A stretch of 46,411 nt of DNA from Eubacterium sp. (GTDB taxonomy: Bacteria > Bacillota > Clostridia > Lachnospirales > Lachnospiraceae). The stretch lies in NCBI GenBank assembly GCA_017938215.1, contig JAGBBZ010000019.1:1-46411 (forward strand), given 5' to 3'. Below are positions 25,323 to 35,100 of this stretch, one piece after another (positions within the stretch are counted from its first letter, which is position 1; the number at the start of each line of letters is the position of its first letter). The notes beneath the pieces were generated by a model that did not search any database, was not told the origin of the DNA, and saw only the letters and a list, made by a program, of their open reading frames with translations. A program made the translations under genes and the position numbers.

Positions 25323-25363
25323 GTTGTAATTTTTGTGTTGCAACAAAAGACCTCGCTTTTTTT
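25311..25363 (+). terminator. riboswitch expression-platform terminator
   Basis: AGCGAGACTTTTGTTG (25311-25326) pairs with GCAACAAAAGACCTCGCT (25340-25357) and is followed by a run of seven T. The left arm overlaps the 3' aptamer strand, giving mutually exclusive folds. Confidence 0.85.
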
Positions 25364-25451
25364 ATGGAAATGAACGAAAGTAAGAAATACATAGAGAACA
25401 CCGAGTGTTGCAATACGAAGGAAACCATTTACAGAAAAGGAGAAAAGAGTT

Positions 25452-26381
25452 ATGGGTATGGTACTTCAGGTAGTATTGTTGGCAGTCGGTTTTTTGATGC
25501 TTGTAAAAGGAGCTGACTACTTTGTGGAAGGGGCTGCAGGAATTGCCGATAAGTTTGGAATTCCTCAGTTGGTAATTGGTCTTACGATTGTGGCAATGGG
25601 AACCAGTGCGCCGGAAGCAGCAGTAAGTATTACAGCTGCATTGAAAGGGAACGCAGGGATTACCATTGGAAATGTAGTGGGAAGTAACATTTTCAATGTA
25701 TTTGTCATTCTCGGAATTACTGCTTGCATTATTGCGACAGCAGTGGCAGATTCCACCATTAAAATTGAACTTCCATTTATGGTTGGTATTACATTGGTTC
25801 TTGCTGCGCTTGGAATGAGTGGAGAAAATGTAAACCTTTGGGAAGGAATTATTCTATTGGTGCTTTTTGTGGCATATCTTACATATTTGTTTGTGATGGC
25901 GATGAAACAGCGTCAAGATGTGGAAGAGGAAGAAGAGCAGCGGCCATTGTGGAAATTGATTCTGTTTGCTGTTCTTGGTCTTGCTGTTGTTGTATGGGGA
26001 AGTGACATTACGGTAGATGCTGCGGTAAATATCGCAGGACGCATCGGTATCAGTCAGCGTGTCATTGGTCTTACGATTGTGGCAGCGGGAACTTCTTTGC
26101 CAGAGCTTGTGACATCCATCTCGGCAGCACGTAAAGGAAAAGCCGATATTGCCATTGGTAATATCGTAGGAAGTAACATTTTTAATATCTTGTTTGTTGT
26201 AGGATTGAGTGCATTGATTATTCCGGTTGGTTTTGAACCAGCATTTCTCTGGGATACATTGATTGCGGCAGCGACAGGAGTGATTTTGTTCTTCTGTGTC
26301 ATTCGTCAGAAAAAGCTGACCAGAGTAGGTGGTATCGTATTGCTTCTAGGTTATGCGGCATATTTTGTATACTTGATGTAA
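25452..26381 (+). CDS. CaCA-type cation antiporter (calcium/sodium, YrbG-like)
   Basis: 309 residues with about ten membrane segments in two homologous halves. Each half carries the CaCA alpha-repeat signature: GTSAPE with GNVVGSNIFN (~residue 75), and GTSLPE with GNIVGSNIFN (~residue 235). These exchangers move Ca2+ or related divalent ions against Na+ or H+. The Mn2+ riboswitch ahead of it suggests that this member exports or balances manganese, which is inference from the leader. ATG 25452 follows AAAAGGAGAAAAG. The pyruvate kinase gene follows after 54 nt without a clear terminator. Confidence 0.9.
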   Translation: MGMVLQVVLLAVGFLMLVKGADYFVEGAAGIADKFGIPQLVIGLTIVAMGTSAPEAAVSITAALKGNAGITIGNVVGSNIFNVFVILGITACIIATAVADSTIKIELPFMVGITLVLAALGMSGENVNLWEGIILLVLFVAYLTYLFVMAMKQRQDVEEEEEQRPLWKLILFAVLGLAVVVWGSDITVDAAVNIAGRIGISQRVIGLTIVAAGTSLPELVTSISAARKGKADIAIGNIVGSNIFNILFVVGLSALIIPVGFEPAFLWDTLIAAATGVILFFCVIRQKKLTRVGGIVLLLGYAAYFVYLM

Positions 26382-26435
26382 AATCAGGGAAGAGTGAAAG
26401 TGTAAAGATAGAATAAAGGGAAAGGGTAGAAGAAA

Positions 26436-27851
26436 ATGCGTAAAACAAAAATTGTATGTACAATGGGCCCGGCGACAGAGCGGGATGGTATCCTGGCTGG
26501 CCTGATTCGGGAAGGAATGAATGTTGCCAGATTTAACTTTTCACATGGAGATCATGAAGAGCACAAAGGTCGCATGGATATGCTGAAACGCTTGCGTCAG
26601 GAGTATGGGAAACCGGTGGCGATGCTTTTGGATACCAAGGGACCGGAGATTCGAACGGGTGTCTTTGAAGATGGAAAAGTGGTGGTTGAATCTGGACAGC
26701 AGTTTACACTGACATGTCGAGATGTCATTGGAAATTCTACCATGGCATCGGTGACATATTCGAAGTTGTACGAAGATGAGAAGCCGGGAAATCGTATATT
26801 GATCGACGATGGTCTGATTGAACTGGTAGTAAAGGAAGTGTGCGGAGAGGATATCATCTGTGAAGTGGTAAATGGTGGTACGATTTCGAATCATAAAGGT
26901 GTGAACGTACCCAATGTACATTTAAATCTTCCGTACATGAGCGAGAAAGATAAATCCGATATTTTGTTTGGAATAGAGCAGGATATTGATTTTGTGGCTG
27001 CTTCTTTTACCCGAACTGCGGATGATGTGCGTCAAGTGCGTCGCTTGTTGGATGAAAATGGTGGCGAGGATATTAACATTATTGCCAAGATTGAAAATGC
27101 AGAAGGTGTGGAAAACATTGATGCCATTATTCGCGAAGCGGACGGTATCATGATTGCCCGTGGTGACATGGGAGTGGAGGTGCCGGATGAAGAGGTTCCG
27201 ATTATCCAAAAGATGATCATTAAGAAAGTGTATGAGGCTGGGAAACAGGTTATCACAGCGACGCAAATGCTGGATTCTATGATGAAGAATCCACGCCCAA
27301 CAAGAGCAGAGACGGCAGATGTGGCAAATGCGATTTACGATGGAACCAGTGCCATCATGCTTTCGGGCGAAACGGCAGCAGGAAAATATCCCATTGAAGC
27401 GTTGCAAACCATGGTTCGTATTGCAGAGCGCACGGAGAAAGACATTGATTATCGCAAGAGATTCTTCATCCACGAGAGGAAAGCGAATCCGGACATTACG
27501 GATGCCATCAGCCATGCGACATGTACCACGGCCCATGACCTCAGTGCCCGGGCGATTATCACTGTTACGAAGTCAGGACGTTCCGCTCGGATGATTTCTA
27601 GATATCGTCCGTACTGTGACATCATCGGATGTGCGATTTCGGAGAAGGTTACTCGTCAGCTCAACATGTCCTGGGGCGTGACACCAGTGCGATTGGAAGA
27701 GAAGAACGAAGTGTTCGAACTGTTTGATTATGCTACGGAGGCTTGCTTGGAAGAAGGACTTGTGCATAAGGGGGATGTGGCGGTATTTACTTCGGGAGTT
27801 CCGGTGGGGATTTCTGGCACAACAAATATGATAAAAGTACAAATTATATAG
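26436..27851 (+). CDS. pyk: pyruvate kinase
   Basis: 471 residues, the standard short form without the C-terminal PEP-utiliser-like domain found in many Bacillus-type enzymes. Marks in order are KIVCTMGPA at the N-terminus, LDTKGPEIRTG (~64-74), the catalytic KIEN segment around residue 217 with downstream MIARGDMGVE, and ATQMLDSM (~272-279). It makes ATP and pyruvate from PEP and ADP in the last glycolytic step and needs Mg2+ or Mn2+ plus K+. ATG 26436 is preceded by AAAGGGTAGAAG. With a 54 nt gap after the riboswitch-led antiporter gene and no terminator between, it may be read from the same promoter. Confidence 0.95.
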   Translation: MRKTKIVCTMGPATERDGILAGLIREGMNVARFNFSHGDHEEHKGRMDMLKRLRQEYGKPVAMLLDTKGPEIRTGVFEDGKVVVESGQQFTLTCRDVIGNSTMASVTYSKLYEDEKPGNRILIDDGLIELVVKEVCGEDIICEVVNGGTISNHKGVNVPNVHLNLPYMSEKDKSDILFGIEQDIDFVAASFTRTADDVRQVRRLLDENGGEDINIIAKIENAEGVENIDAIIREADGIMIARGDMGVEVPDEEVPIIQKMIIKKVYEAGKQVITATQMLDSMMKNPRPTRAETADVANAIYDGTSAIMLSGETAAGKYPIEALQTMVRIAERTEKDIDYRKRFFIHERKANPDITDAISHATCTTAHDLSARAIITVTKSGRSARMISRYRPYCDIIGCAISEKVTRQLNMSWGVTPVRLEEKNEVFELFDYATEACLEEGLVHKGDVAVFTSGVPVGISGTTNMIKVQII

Positions 27852-27856
27852 AAGCT

Positions 27857-27908
27857 AAGGCGCAAAGAGACGGTTGTGAATATCACGCTTGACATTTGCG
27901 CCTTGTTT
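27857..27908 (+). terminator. terminator after pyk, overlapping the pckA promoter
   Basis: AAGGCGCAAA at 27857-27866 and TTTGCGCCTT at 27895-27904 are a perfect 10 bp inverted repeat with a 28-base interval, followed by GTTTTGG. The tail is modest. Confidence 0.6.
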
Positions 27909-27918
27909 TGGTTATAAT
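27889..27918 (+). promoter_or_regulatory. pckA promoter
   Basis: A consensus TTGACA at 27889-27894 and TATAAT at 27913-27918 with 18 bp spacing. The right arm of the preceding hairpin lies between the two boxes. A 100-nt leader follows, with small hairpins and no recognised riboswitch. Confidence 0.85.
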
Positions 27919-28026
27919 TAAACTCGGGTGACGATTTGATTTGAGTAAAGCAATCGTTGTATATCCAAGGTAATACCGCGAAACAATCGCGAAACGAATA
28001 AAATGAATTCAGGAGGTAATTTTTTC

Positions 28027-29718
28027 ATGGCAACAAAGGCGAATTACAAATTAGATGAAATTGGCGCTGGTAAAGTTGGTTTTTCCAAAACACGTGCAAT
28101 CATCGAAGCAGGATTTTATGGTAACAATGTAGTAAAGGTTAATACTTTGAAAGAGGCATATAACCTTGCTAAAAATTCACCAGGAACAATCGTAACAGAT
28201 ATGCCTGTATACAGAGGAGAAGAGTTTGGTCTTGACGCAGACGCTAAAGTATTGCTTTTCAATGACGGTGCGGTTACAGGACGTTATGCTGGTGCTCGTC
28301 GTATCAAAGGTGAGCCGGGCGTAGATGCTGGTAAATTGGATAAAGTAGTTATGGACGCTATGTACAAAACACGTAACCGTAAATTGTACCATGCAACTGT
28401 ATACGTAGGTCTTGACCCAGAGTTCATGGTAAAAGCACACCTTTTGATTCCAGAAGGCGAAGAGAACATCATGTACAACTGGATGCTCAACTTCCAGTAC
28501 ATGTCTGATGAGTACGTAAAAATGTATAAAGACTCTAAGGCTGTTGGTGACGGAAAAGAAGCAGATATCTATATCTTCTCTGACCCACAGTGGGTACCTA
28601 CACCAAGTCCTGACGTTGATTACAGCTGCTTGAGTGACGATTTGACACTCTGCTATTTCGATACAAACGAGAACTGTGCTGCAATCCTTGGTATGAAATA
28701 CTTCGGAGAACACAAGAAAGGTACACTTACAATGGCTTGGGCAATCGCTAACCGCAATGGTTACGCTTCTTGCCACGGTGGACAGAAAGAGTACACGCTT
28801 GCTGACGGTTCTAAGTATGTAGCTTCCGTATTCGGTCTTTCCGGATCCGGTAAATCTACATTGACACACGCAAAACATGATGGAAAATATGGCGTAACAG
28901 TTCTTCATGATGATGCGTTCATCATCAACACAGATACATGTTCTTCCATCGCTCTTGAGCCTACTTACTTCGATAAGACAGCAGATTACCCTACAGGATG
29001 TCCTGACAACCAGTATCTGCTTACTGCTCAGAACTGTTCTGCAACAATGGACGAGGATGGAAAAATCCAGCTTGTTACAGAAGATATCCGTAATGGTAAC
29101 GGACGTGCGATTAAATCTAAGCTTTGGTCTCCAAACCGCGTAGATAAGATTGAGGCACCTGTAAACTCCATTATCTGGATCATGAAGGACCCAACCATTC
29201 CACCAGTAGTTAAGTTGAAAGGTTCTGCTCTTGCTTCCGTAATGGGTGCTACTCTTGCAACAAAGACATCTACTGCAGAGCGTGTAGCTGCAGGAACAGA
29301 TATGAACGCACTTCGTATCGTACCTTATGCAAACCCATTCAGAACTTACCCACTCGTAAATGATTATGAGAAGTTCAAAAAGCTTGTAGAAGAGAAGAAC
29401 GTAGATTGCTACATCGTTAACACAGGTGATTTCATGGGCAAGAAAGTTCAGCCTAAGGATACACTCGGAATTCTCGAAGCAATCGTAGAAGGCAAAGCTG
29501 AGTTCAAACAGTGGGGACCTTTCGAAGATATCGAGATTATGGATTGGGAAGGATTTGTTCCTAACCTTGATGATGCGGAGTACAAAGCTGCTCTTAAGAG
29601 CGCGATGGAAAACCGTGTAGATGCAGTAGAAGGATTTGCTACAGCAAAAGATGGTTATGACAAACTTCCAGATGAGGCACTTGAGGCTGTTAAGAAGCTT
29701 GTTGCAGCATTGAGCTAA
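28027..29718 (+). CDS. pckA: phosphoenolpyruvate carboxykinase (ATP)
   Basis: 563 residues. The kinase P-loop GLSGSGKST is at ~270-278 and the metal-binding LHDDAF at ~293-298, both diagnostic for ATP-dependent PEPCK. The enzyme interconverts oxaloacetate + ATP and PEP + CO2 + ADP and depends on Mn2+/Mg2+. In fermentative anaerobes it often runs toward oxaloacetate. It is a little longer than the ~530-540 usual. ATG 28027 follows AGGAGG at 28010-28015; an upstream in-frame ATG at 28003 precedes that site and is rejected. Codon choice (many GTA, ACA, CGT) and the near-consensus promoter suggest high expression. It sits next to pyk, so both PEP-node enzymes are adjacent but separately promoted. 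Confidence 0.95.
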   Translation: MATKANYKLDEIGAGKVGFSKTRAIIEAGFYGNNVVKVNTLKEAYNLAKNSPGTIVTDMPVYRGEEFGLDADAKVLLFNDGAVTGRYAGARRIKGEPGVDAGKLDKVVMDAMYKTRNRKLYHATVYVGLDPEFMVKAHLLIPEGEENIMYNWMLNFQYMSDEYVKMYKDSKAVGDGKEADIYIFSDPQWVPTPSPDVDYSCLSDDLTLCYFDTNENCAAILGMKYFGEHKKGTLTMAWAIANRNGYASCHGGQKEYTLADGSKYVASVFGLSGSGKSTLTHAKHDGKYGVTVLHDDAFIINTDTCSSIALEPTYFDKTADYPTGCPDNQYLLTAQNCSATMDEDGKIQLVTEDIRNGNGRAIKSKLWSPNRVDKIEAPVNSIIWIMKDPTIPPVVKLKGSALASVMGATLATKTSTAERVAAGTDMNALRIVPYANPFRTYPLVNDYEKFKKLVEEKNVDCYIVNTGDFMGKKVQPKDTLGILEAIVEGKAEFKQWGPFEDIEIMDWEGFVPNLDDAEYKAALKSAMENRVDAVEGFATAKDGYDKLPDEALEAVKKLVAALS

Positions 29719-29760
29719 GCGGAAAACATACGCTGAAATTATATTAATCATAGAAATAAC

Positions 29761-29804
29761 AAGGAGTCGTTTTTGGGCATTGCTCGAAAATGACTCCTTT
29801 TTGA
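29761..29804 (+). terminator. pckA terminator
   Basis: AAGGAGTC at 29761-29768 pairs with GACTCCTT at 29792-29799, extended by four T-A pairs across one mismatch, and is followed by TTTTT. Confidence 0.9.
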
Positions 29805-29913
29805 ATGGTGAAAACGACGTAAAAACGCTGGTTTTGGGGATGGTATAAGTTTTTGGTTATGTTAATATAAGCAAAAACTAATAGGCAAAAAGTAAAATAA
29901 GGATTGAAAGTTG

Positions 29914-29941
29914 TTGACATATATTATAAAATTTTTATAAA
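29914..29941 (+). promoter_or_regulatory. promoter of the first choice-of-anchor-A-like gene
   Basis: TTGACA at 29914-29919 and TATAAA at 29936-29941 (16 bp spacing) lie in an AT-rich leader. The same leader, slightly changed, recurs ahead of the paralog at 32039-32069. Confidence 0.6.
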
Positions 29942-29976
29942 AACTATTAACAAAATCTATAAAGGAGAGAAAAAAT

Positions 29977-31920
29977 ATGAACGCACAGAGGAAGCGTAAA
30001 ACGGTATTTGTCCTGGCAGTGGTGTTGCTATGCTCTGTAGTCGGGATGATATCCGCTACTGCGAAGGCCGCAACCACATATCCGCATTCATATACCATTC
30101 GCAATTTTTTGAGTGATTATCAGTATGTTGTGAAGGGCGATATGACATTGGAGAACCATACAGTGGGTGGCGTCGTGGCTGGTGGCAATGTGAGTTTGTC
30201 TACATTTGGTGAAGCGATGGTGATGCCGAGCTACGGGAAGAATGTTACAAAAGTTGTAGATTTAAACGCCACGAAGTATGATGGGATTCCGGCAGGGTAT
30301 GCAAGTAATACATTTTACTATCAGACCATGGTGGATGGAGCAGTTCCTGGATATTTGACGGGCAGCTTTGTGCAGGGAGAATTTTTGAAGGTTAATGAGG
30401 CTTTTGACTCCTTGTACAGTGAATCGGAACAGATGGCTTTGACAGCGACGGGGACTCCGGAAAAAATCGGAAATACCATTACGGTGGATTTTTCCAAGGC
30501 GGACAACTACAAGTTGGATGCTTCCTTGCTTACGAAAGGTGGAAATGATGTGGTCAATATCATTGGCATCCATTCCGCAGACGATTTTACTAGAAAGGAA
30601 TATCGCATTTCTTTTACTGGAATCAATGACAGCACACTATTTTTTGACAATATGTGGACCTCTAGTAGTTCTTACGACTACTTTGTACGCTTCACTTTGA
30701 ATGGGAATCCGTTTGAACAAGTAATGAAGCAGATTAGCACAGAGAATTATGCAGGTGGTCAGTACGTAAACGCAGGATTGAAGTTTATCATCAACCTTCC
30801 GGATGCAAAGAGATTGACAACCAATGGACTTAGCGGACATCTTGTGGCACCGAGAGCGGATTTGACCATAGATGGCGGAGCCTTGGAGGGCGGTATTATT
30901 GCAGAACGTGTAAATGCCAATGTGCAGGCACATTTCTATCCGTATTATCCGGTAGGCAGTCCGAGGGACAATACGCCAGCAGATAAAAGTTTGCAGATTA
31001 TTGAGACGAATGTGGATAAGACGGAAGTGCTTGTAAACCAGACGGCGATCGTGGATACCATAAAGGATCAGGATGGTAATTTGGTAATTGTAAACATGGA
31101 AAATGCAGATTTTCAATGGCAGGTGAAGGACCCTGTAACAGGGCAATGGAGTGATATTCCAGGGGCGGTGACACCAGAGTTTGTGCCAGGAGCTGATTTG
31201 GATGGCAGAGAAATTCGGTGTCGAGTAACAGGGAAAAATGGTTACACCGGAGTGGTGTATGACAACAGCGTGGTTTGTTCATTTTCTTCCAAAGGTGGAA
31301 TTTCGAAAAGTGGAAAAAATTCAACGTCAAAAAATAATAACAAATCTGTTGAATTAAAGATTCCAACGATTGTAATGAAAAAGGTCATGGGGCCGAAGAT
31401 GAAGTTCAAAATCAAATTGCTGAACTTAAAGGGCGCGAAAGTTTCTTGCGAATCGACGAATACAAAAATCGCTACGATTAGCAAGAAGGGGCTTATGAAG
31501 GCGAAGAAAAAGACTGGAAAGTGTAGGCTGACGATTAATGTAACAAAAGGAAAGCATCGAATTCAGTACCGAGTAAATCTCGTGGTTCGGAAGAATTGCA
31601 AAAAGAACTACAGTCTTTACAAGTACAAGACAAATTACAAACATCCAAGCGTGAGCCTTTATAAACTCGTGCCAAAGAATAAAACCTACAAAATCAAATT
31701 AAAGCACGTGGATAAGAAAGCAAAGGTTGTATACAAGAGCAGCAACAAAAAAGTTGCCACAGTTAACAAAAACGGAAAAGTAATACCAAAGAGAAATGGA
31801 CGTGCCGATGTAACGATTACAGTTGCACAAAATGGCGTAAAATATCGTTATTTTGTAGTGGTGCGAGTGACGGAAACCGATAAAGAATCCAATACATCTT
31901 ACCTAAAGGTGATCAAATAA
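29977..31920 (+). CDS. secreted choice-of-anchor-A-like protein with BIG2 domains
   Basis: 647 residues. The signal peptide ends near AKAATT (~32). Residues ~38-335 resemble the choice-of-anchor A (CAA) domain: a beta-helix-like region with GGVVAGGNVSL, FGEAMVMPSYG, and LSGHLVAPRADLTI with a GGALEGGIIA turn. Residues ~345-435 form an Ig-like module (NADFQWQVKD, IRCRVTGKNGYTGVV). The C-terminal ~190 residues hold two lysine-rich BIG2 domains starting at IPTIVMKKVMGPKMKFK and ending SNTSYLKVIK. No LPXTG or hydrophobic tail is present, so the basic BIG2 pair may be the wall-binding part. AAAGGAGAG precedes ATG 29977. It is paralogous to the next gene and simpler in its centre. Confidence 0.75.
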   Translation: MNAQRKRKTVFVLAVVLLCSVVGMISATAKAATTYPHSYTIRNFLSDYQYVVKGDMTLENHTVGGVVAGGNVSLSTFGEAMVMPSYGKNVTKVVDLNATKYDGIPAGYASNTFYYQTMVDGAVPGYLTGSFVQGEFLKVNEAFDSLYSESEQMALTATGTPEKIGNTITVDFSKADNYKLDASLLTKGGNDVVNIIGIHSADDFTRKEYRISFTGINDSTLFFDNMWTSSSSYDYFVRFTLNGNPFEQVMKQISTENYAGGQYVNAGLKFIINLPDAKRLTTNGLSGHLVAPRADLTIDGGALEGGIIAERVNANVQAHFYPYYPVGSPRDNTPADKSLQIIETNVDKTEVLVNQTAIVDTIKDQDGNLVIVNMENADFQWQVKDPVTGQWSDIPGAVTPEFVPGADLDGREIRCRVTGKNGYTGVVYDNSVVCSFSSKGGISKSGKNSTSKNNNKSVELKIPTIVMKKVMGPKMKFKIKLLNLKGAKVSCESTNTKIATISKKGLMKAKKKTGKCRLTINVTKGKHRIQYRVNLVVRKNCKKNYSLYKYKTNYKHPSVSLYKLVPKNKTYKIKLKHVDKKAKVVYKSSNKKVATVNKNGKVIPKRNGRADVTITVAQNGVKYRYFVVVRVTETDKESNTSYLKVIK

Positions 31921-32038
31921 AGATGTCTGGAAGGTGCAAAAAATGAAGATTTTATAACGACTATAACGATTTCGTTATTCAACAAAGACAAAAAATGAGC
32001 AGGATTTGCAAAAATTAACTGTAAATTTTTGTTGCATG
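31921..32038 (+). other. intergenic region with a perfect short hairpin
   Basis: ATAACGA (31963-31969) and TCGTTAT (31972-31978) form a perfect hairpin without a T tail, a poor terminator at best. No gene is seen. The promoter-like leader of the second paralog follows. Confidence 0.4.
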
Positions 32039-32069
32039 TTGTCGATATATATTATAAAATTTTTCTAAA
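32039..32069 (+). promoter_or_regulatory. duplicated leader/promoter of the second CAA-like gene
   Basis: TTGTCG at 32039-32044 and an AT-rich -10 region (TCTAAA 32064-32069) stand in a block that matches the leader at 29914-29972, including the ATATATTATAAAATTTTT core and the final AAAGGAGAGAAAAA. It is weaker by consensus than the first copy. Confidence 0.45.
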
Positions 32070-32105
32070 ATCATTTAACAAATTCTGTAAAGGAGAGAAA
32101 AACTT

Positions 32106-35100
32106 ATGAAATCAGGTCGAAGTCACAATCGTTCCCTTGTGAAACGTGTTATGGCAGTTGCATTAGCGGTAGCTATGCTTTGCTCGGTAATTGGTGTTGT
32201 GCCAGTTCCCGTAGAAGCAGCAAGTGGGACATACCCATACGCATACACGATTCGGAACTTCTTGAGTGATTACCAGTACGTTGCGAAAGGAGATATGGTT
32301 TTACAGAACCATACCGTAGGAGGAGTTGTTTCAGGCGGAAATGTTACATTAGGAAGCTTTGGTGAGGCAATGGTGATGCCAAGCTACGCAAAACATATTG
32401 TAAAAACAGGTAACTTAAATGCAACAAAGTACGAAGGAGTACCTTCCGGATACGAAAGCAACACATTTTACTATCAGACAATGGCAGATGGTGCGATTCC
32501 GGACTATCTGGAGAGTAACTTTATAAAAGGTGAGTATGTAAAAGTAAATGACGCTTTTTCGAGTCTCTATAGCGAGTCAACAAAGATGGCGCAGGATGCA
32601 GAGGCTACCCCATCAAAAAGCGGAGATACACTGGTAGTGGATTTGTCAAAAGCAGACAGCTACAGAATTGATGCGTCCCTTCTTACGAAAGGTGGAAGTA
32701 ATAAAGTAAACATCATTGGTGTAGATTCTGTGGACGAATTTATCGATCATGAATATAGCATCTCTTTTGCGGGAATTGGAAACAATAGTTTGTTCCTCGA
32801 CTATGTGTGGGGATCCAATAGTGGATTCGACTATTATGTACATATCTTGTTCAATGGAAATAAGTTTGAACAGGAAATGAAAAAAATCAGCACGGATAAC
32901 TATGCGGGAAGTCAGTTTGTGAATTCTGGCATGAAGTTCATCACGAATGTTCCGGATGCGACGGAAGTAACAGCAAATGGTTTGAGTGGACATTTGGTAG
33001 CACCAAAAGCAGATCTTACGATTACCGGTGGTGGATTTGAAGGTGGTATCATCGCTGGAAGTGTCGAAGCGAATGTAGAAGGACATTTTTATCCATATTA
33101 CAAAGTAGGCAGTGCTCGTTCTTCTGGTTCAGTGGATGGACCAGTGTTGGATGAAATTGGAGGAACCATTATCATTCAGCAGAGAGAATGTAGCACATTG
33201 AAAAATGATTTGAGTTATGATTATGCAGTTCAACCAGGTACTGAGGTGTATTTGAAATCCTTGGACGAAAACGATAGTATTTACTATTATATTGACACGA
33301 CAGGAAGTGCTACAGCACTTAGTGAGGATGAGTTGGACCAGAAGACATTTACGGCTTATGATCCAAGTAACCCTCCTGTATTGACAGCAGAGAAGACGGT
33401 TATTTATGAAAAAGTAGTGGATGATAAGGATGAGGAGCGTTACGTATATGTAAACTCGGAAGCGCTTGTTGTAAAAGCAGCGCAGGAAATTGTAGAAACC
33501 AACATTGATTTGGATACCGTATATGTGGGAGAGACACTTGAAATTGTGCAGATCAAGGATGACGATGGAGATTATATTATCGTAAGTCCTGAAAATGCAG
33601 ACTTCCAGTGGCAGAAAAAGGATGATCATGGAAATTGGGTAAATATTCCGGGGGCGGACGGATATACATTTACTCCGGATGAAACGTTGGAAGCTACCGA
33701 GGTTCGTTGTGTTGTAACAGGAACGAATGGTTATACGGGAGAGGCAAGCGATACAAGTATTGTACGTGCATTGCCACCGGTACAGGAAGATTGTACAGAT
33801 ACAACCATTACGATTGAAGCGGAGGAAGGCTTCGAGTATCAGATTGTAGATAAGAATGGCAATGTGGTTCAGGAGTGGACGACGGACGGCGATTCTGAGG
33901 ATGGTGATAATCAGCCAGGTACAATTACTTATGAAGGTTTGACTCCATCTACTGAGTATGACGTAGTGAAACGGAAAGTGGATACGCCAGAGACAGAAAG
34001 TCGTGAGACTGAGGTTCGAACAATTACGACGATTGTAAAGGCAGAGCTTTTCCCTGAGGTTGCTACCGTGGGAGGAACGGTTACTCTTACTAGCATCGAG
34101 GATGTAAATGGGGAGCAGGTTCCGGTAAATTATGAAAATGCAACATATCAGTGGCAGGTAAAGGATGACAATGGGAACTGGAAGGATATCCCTGGGGCTA
34201 CCGCGATTACATTGACTCCGGGTGACGAATGTGAAGGAAAAGAAATTCGTTGTCATGTAACGGGAATCAATTCGTATACAGGAGATGCATATGCGGAAGG
34301 CCTTGTGAAGGCACAGCCGCCTGTAAAAGAACAAATCACAGATACAACCATCACCATCGAAGCGGAAGATGGATTTGAGTACGAGTTGCGCGATCCGAAC
34401 GGAAATGTTGTTAAACCATGGACGGAGCCAGAGGGTGAGGAGACGATTACATTTGATGGCCTTACTCCAGATACGGAGTACGAAGTTGTAAAACGTACAC
34501 CAGATGTTCCAGCGACAGAAAGTGATCCAACAAGCGTTGCAACCAGCAAACCAGGTGAGGCTCTTGGTGGTAAAATCATCATTCAAGATGTAGAGTGTGA
34601 TGTGAAAAAAGATACATTCAGTTATGATTATGCGGTTCAGCCAGGTACGGAAGTGACACTTGAGGCGTTGGATAGCAAAGATACCATTTATTATTACTTT
34701 GATACAACAGGAAGTACAACGGCATTGAGCGATGCAGAGCTGGATGGAAAATCCTTTACATTGTACGATTCGAATAATAAACCAGTGCTTTCTGCAGGAA
34801 AGACAATTGTATATGAGAAGGTTGTGGATGACAAGGATTCCAACAATTATGTATATGTATCTTCTGAGGCGTTAATTGTAAAACCAGCCAAAGAGATTGT
34901 CTTTACCAATGTGGACAAGACAGCAGTTTTAGTGGAAGACAAAATTGTGGTAGATACCATTGAGGATCAGGACGGAGATTTGATTTTTGTAAGTCCTGAG
35001 AATGCAGACTTCCAGTGGCAGGTATATGATGAGGAGACAAATCAGTGGGTTGATATCGAAGGGGAAACAAGTCCAGAGTTTATTCCGGACGAGTCCCTGG

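Noticed and set aside
25211-25363. Na+ or Ni/Co riboswitch instead of yybP-ykoY
   Set aside because: The AAAGGGGAGTAGC block and 3' AGCGAGAC strand fit yybP-ykoY better than what I recall of the other classes.
28177-29751. 524-codon open frame on the minus strand opposite pckA
   Set aside because: It mirrors the codon bias of pckA, has no ribosome site or family resemblance, and pckA is certain.
31720-31920. LPXTG or other sortase signal in the surface proteins
   Set aside because: All four C-termini were read; none has LPXTG, a hydrophobic stretch or a basic tail of that type.
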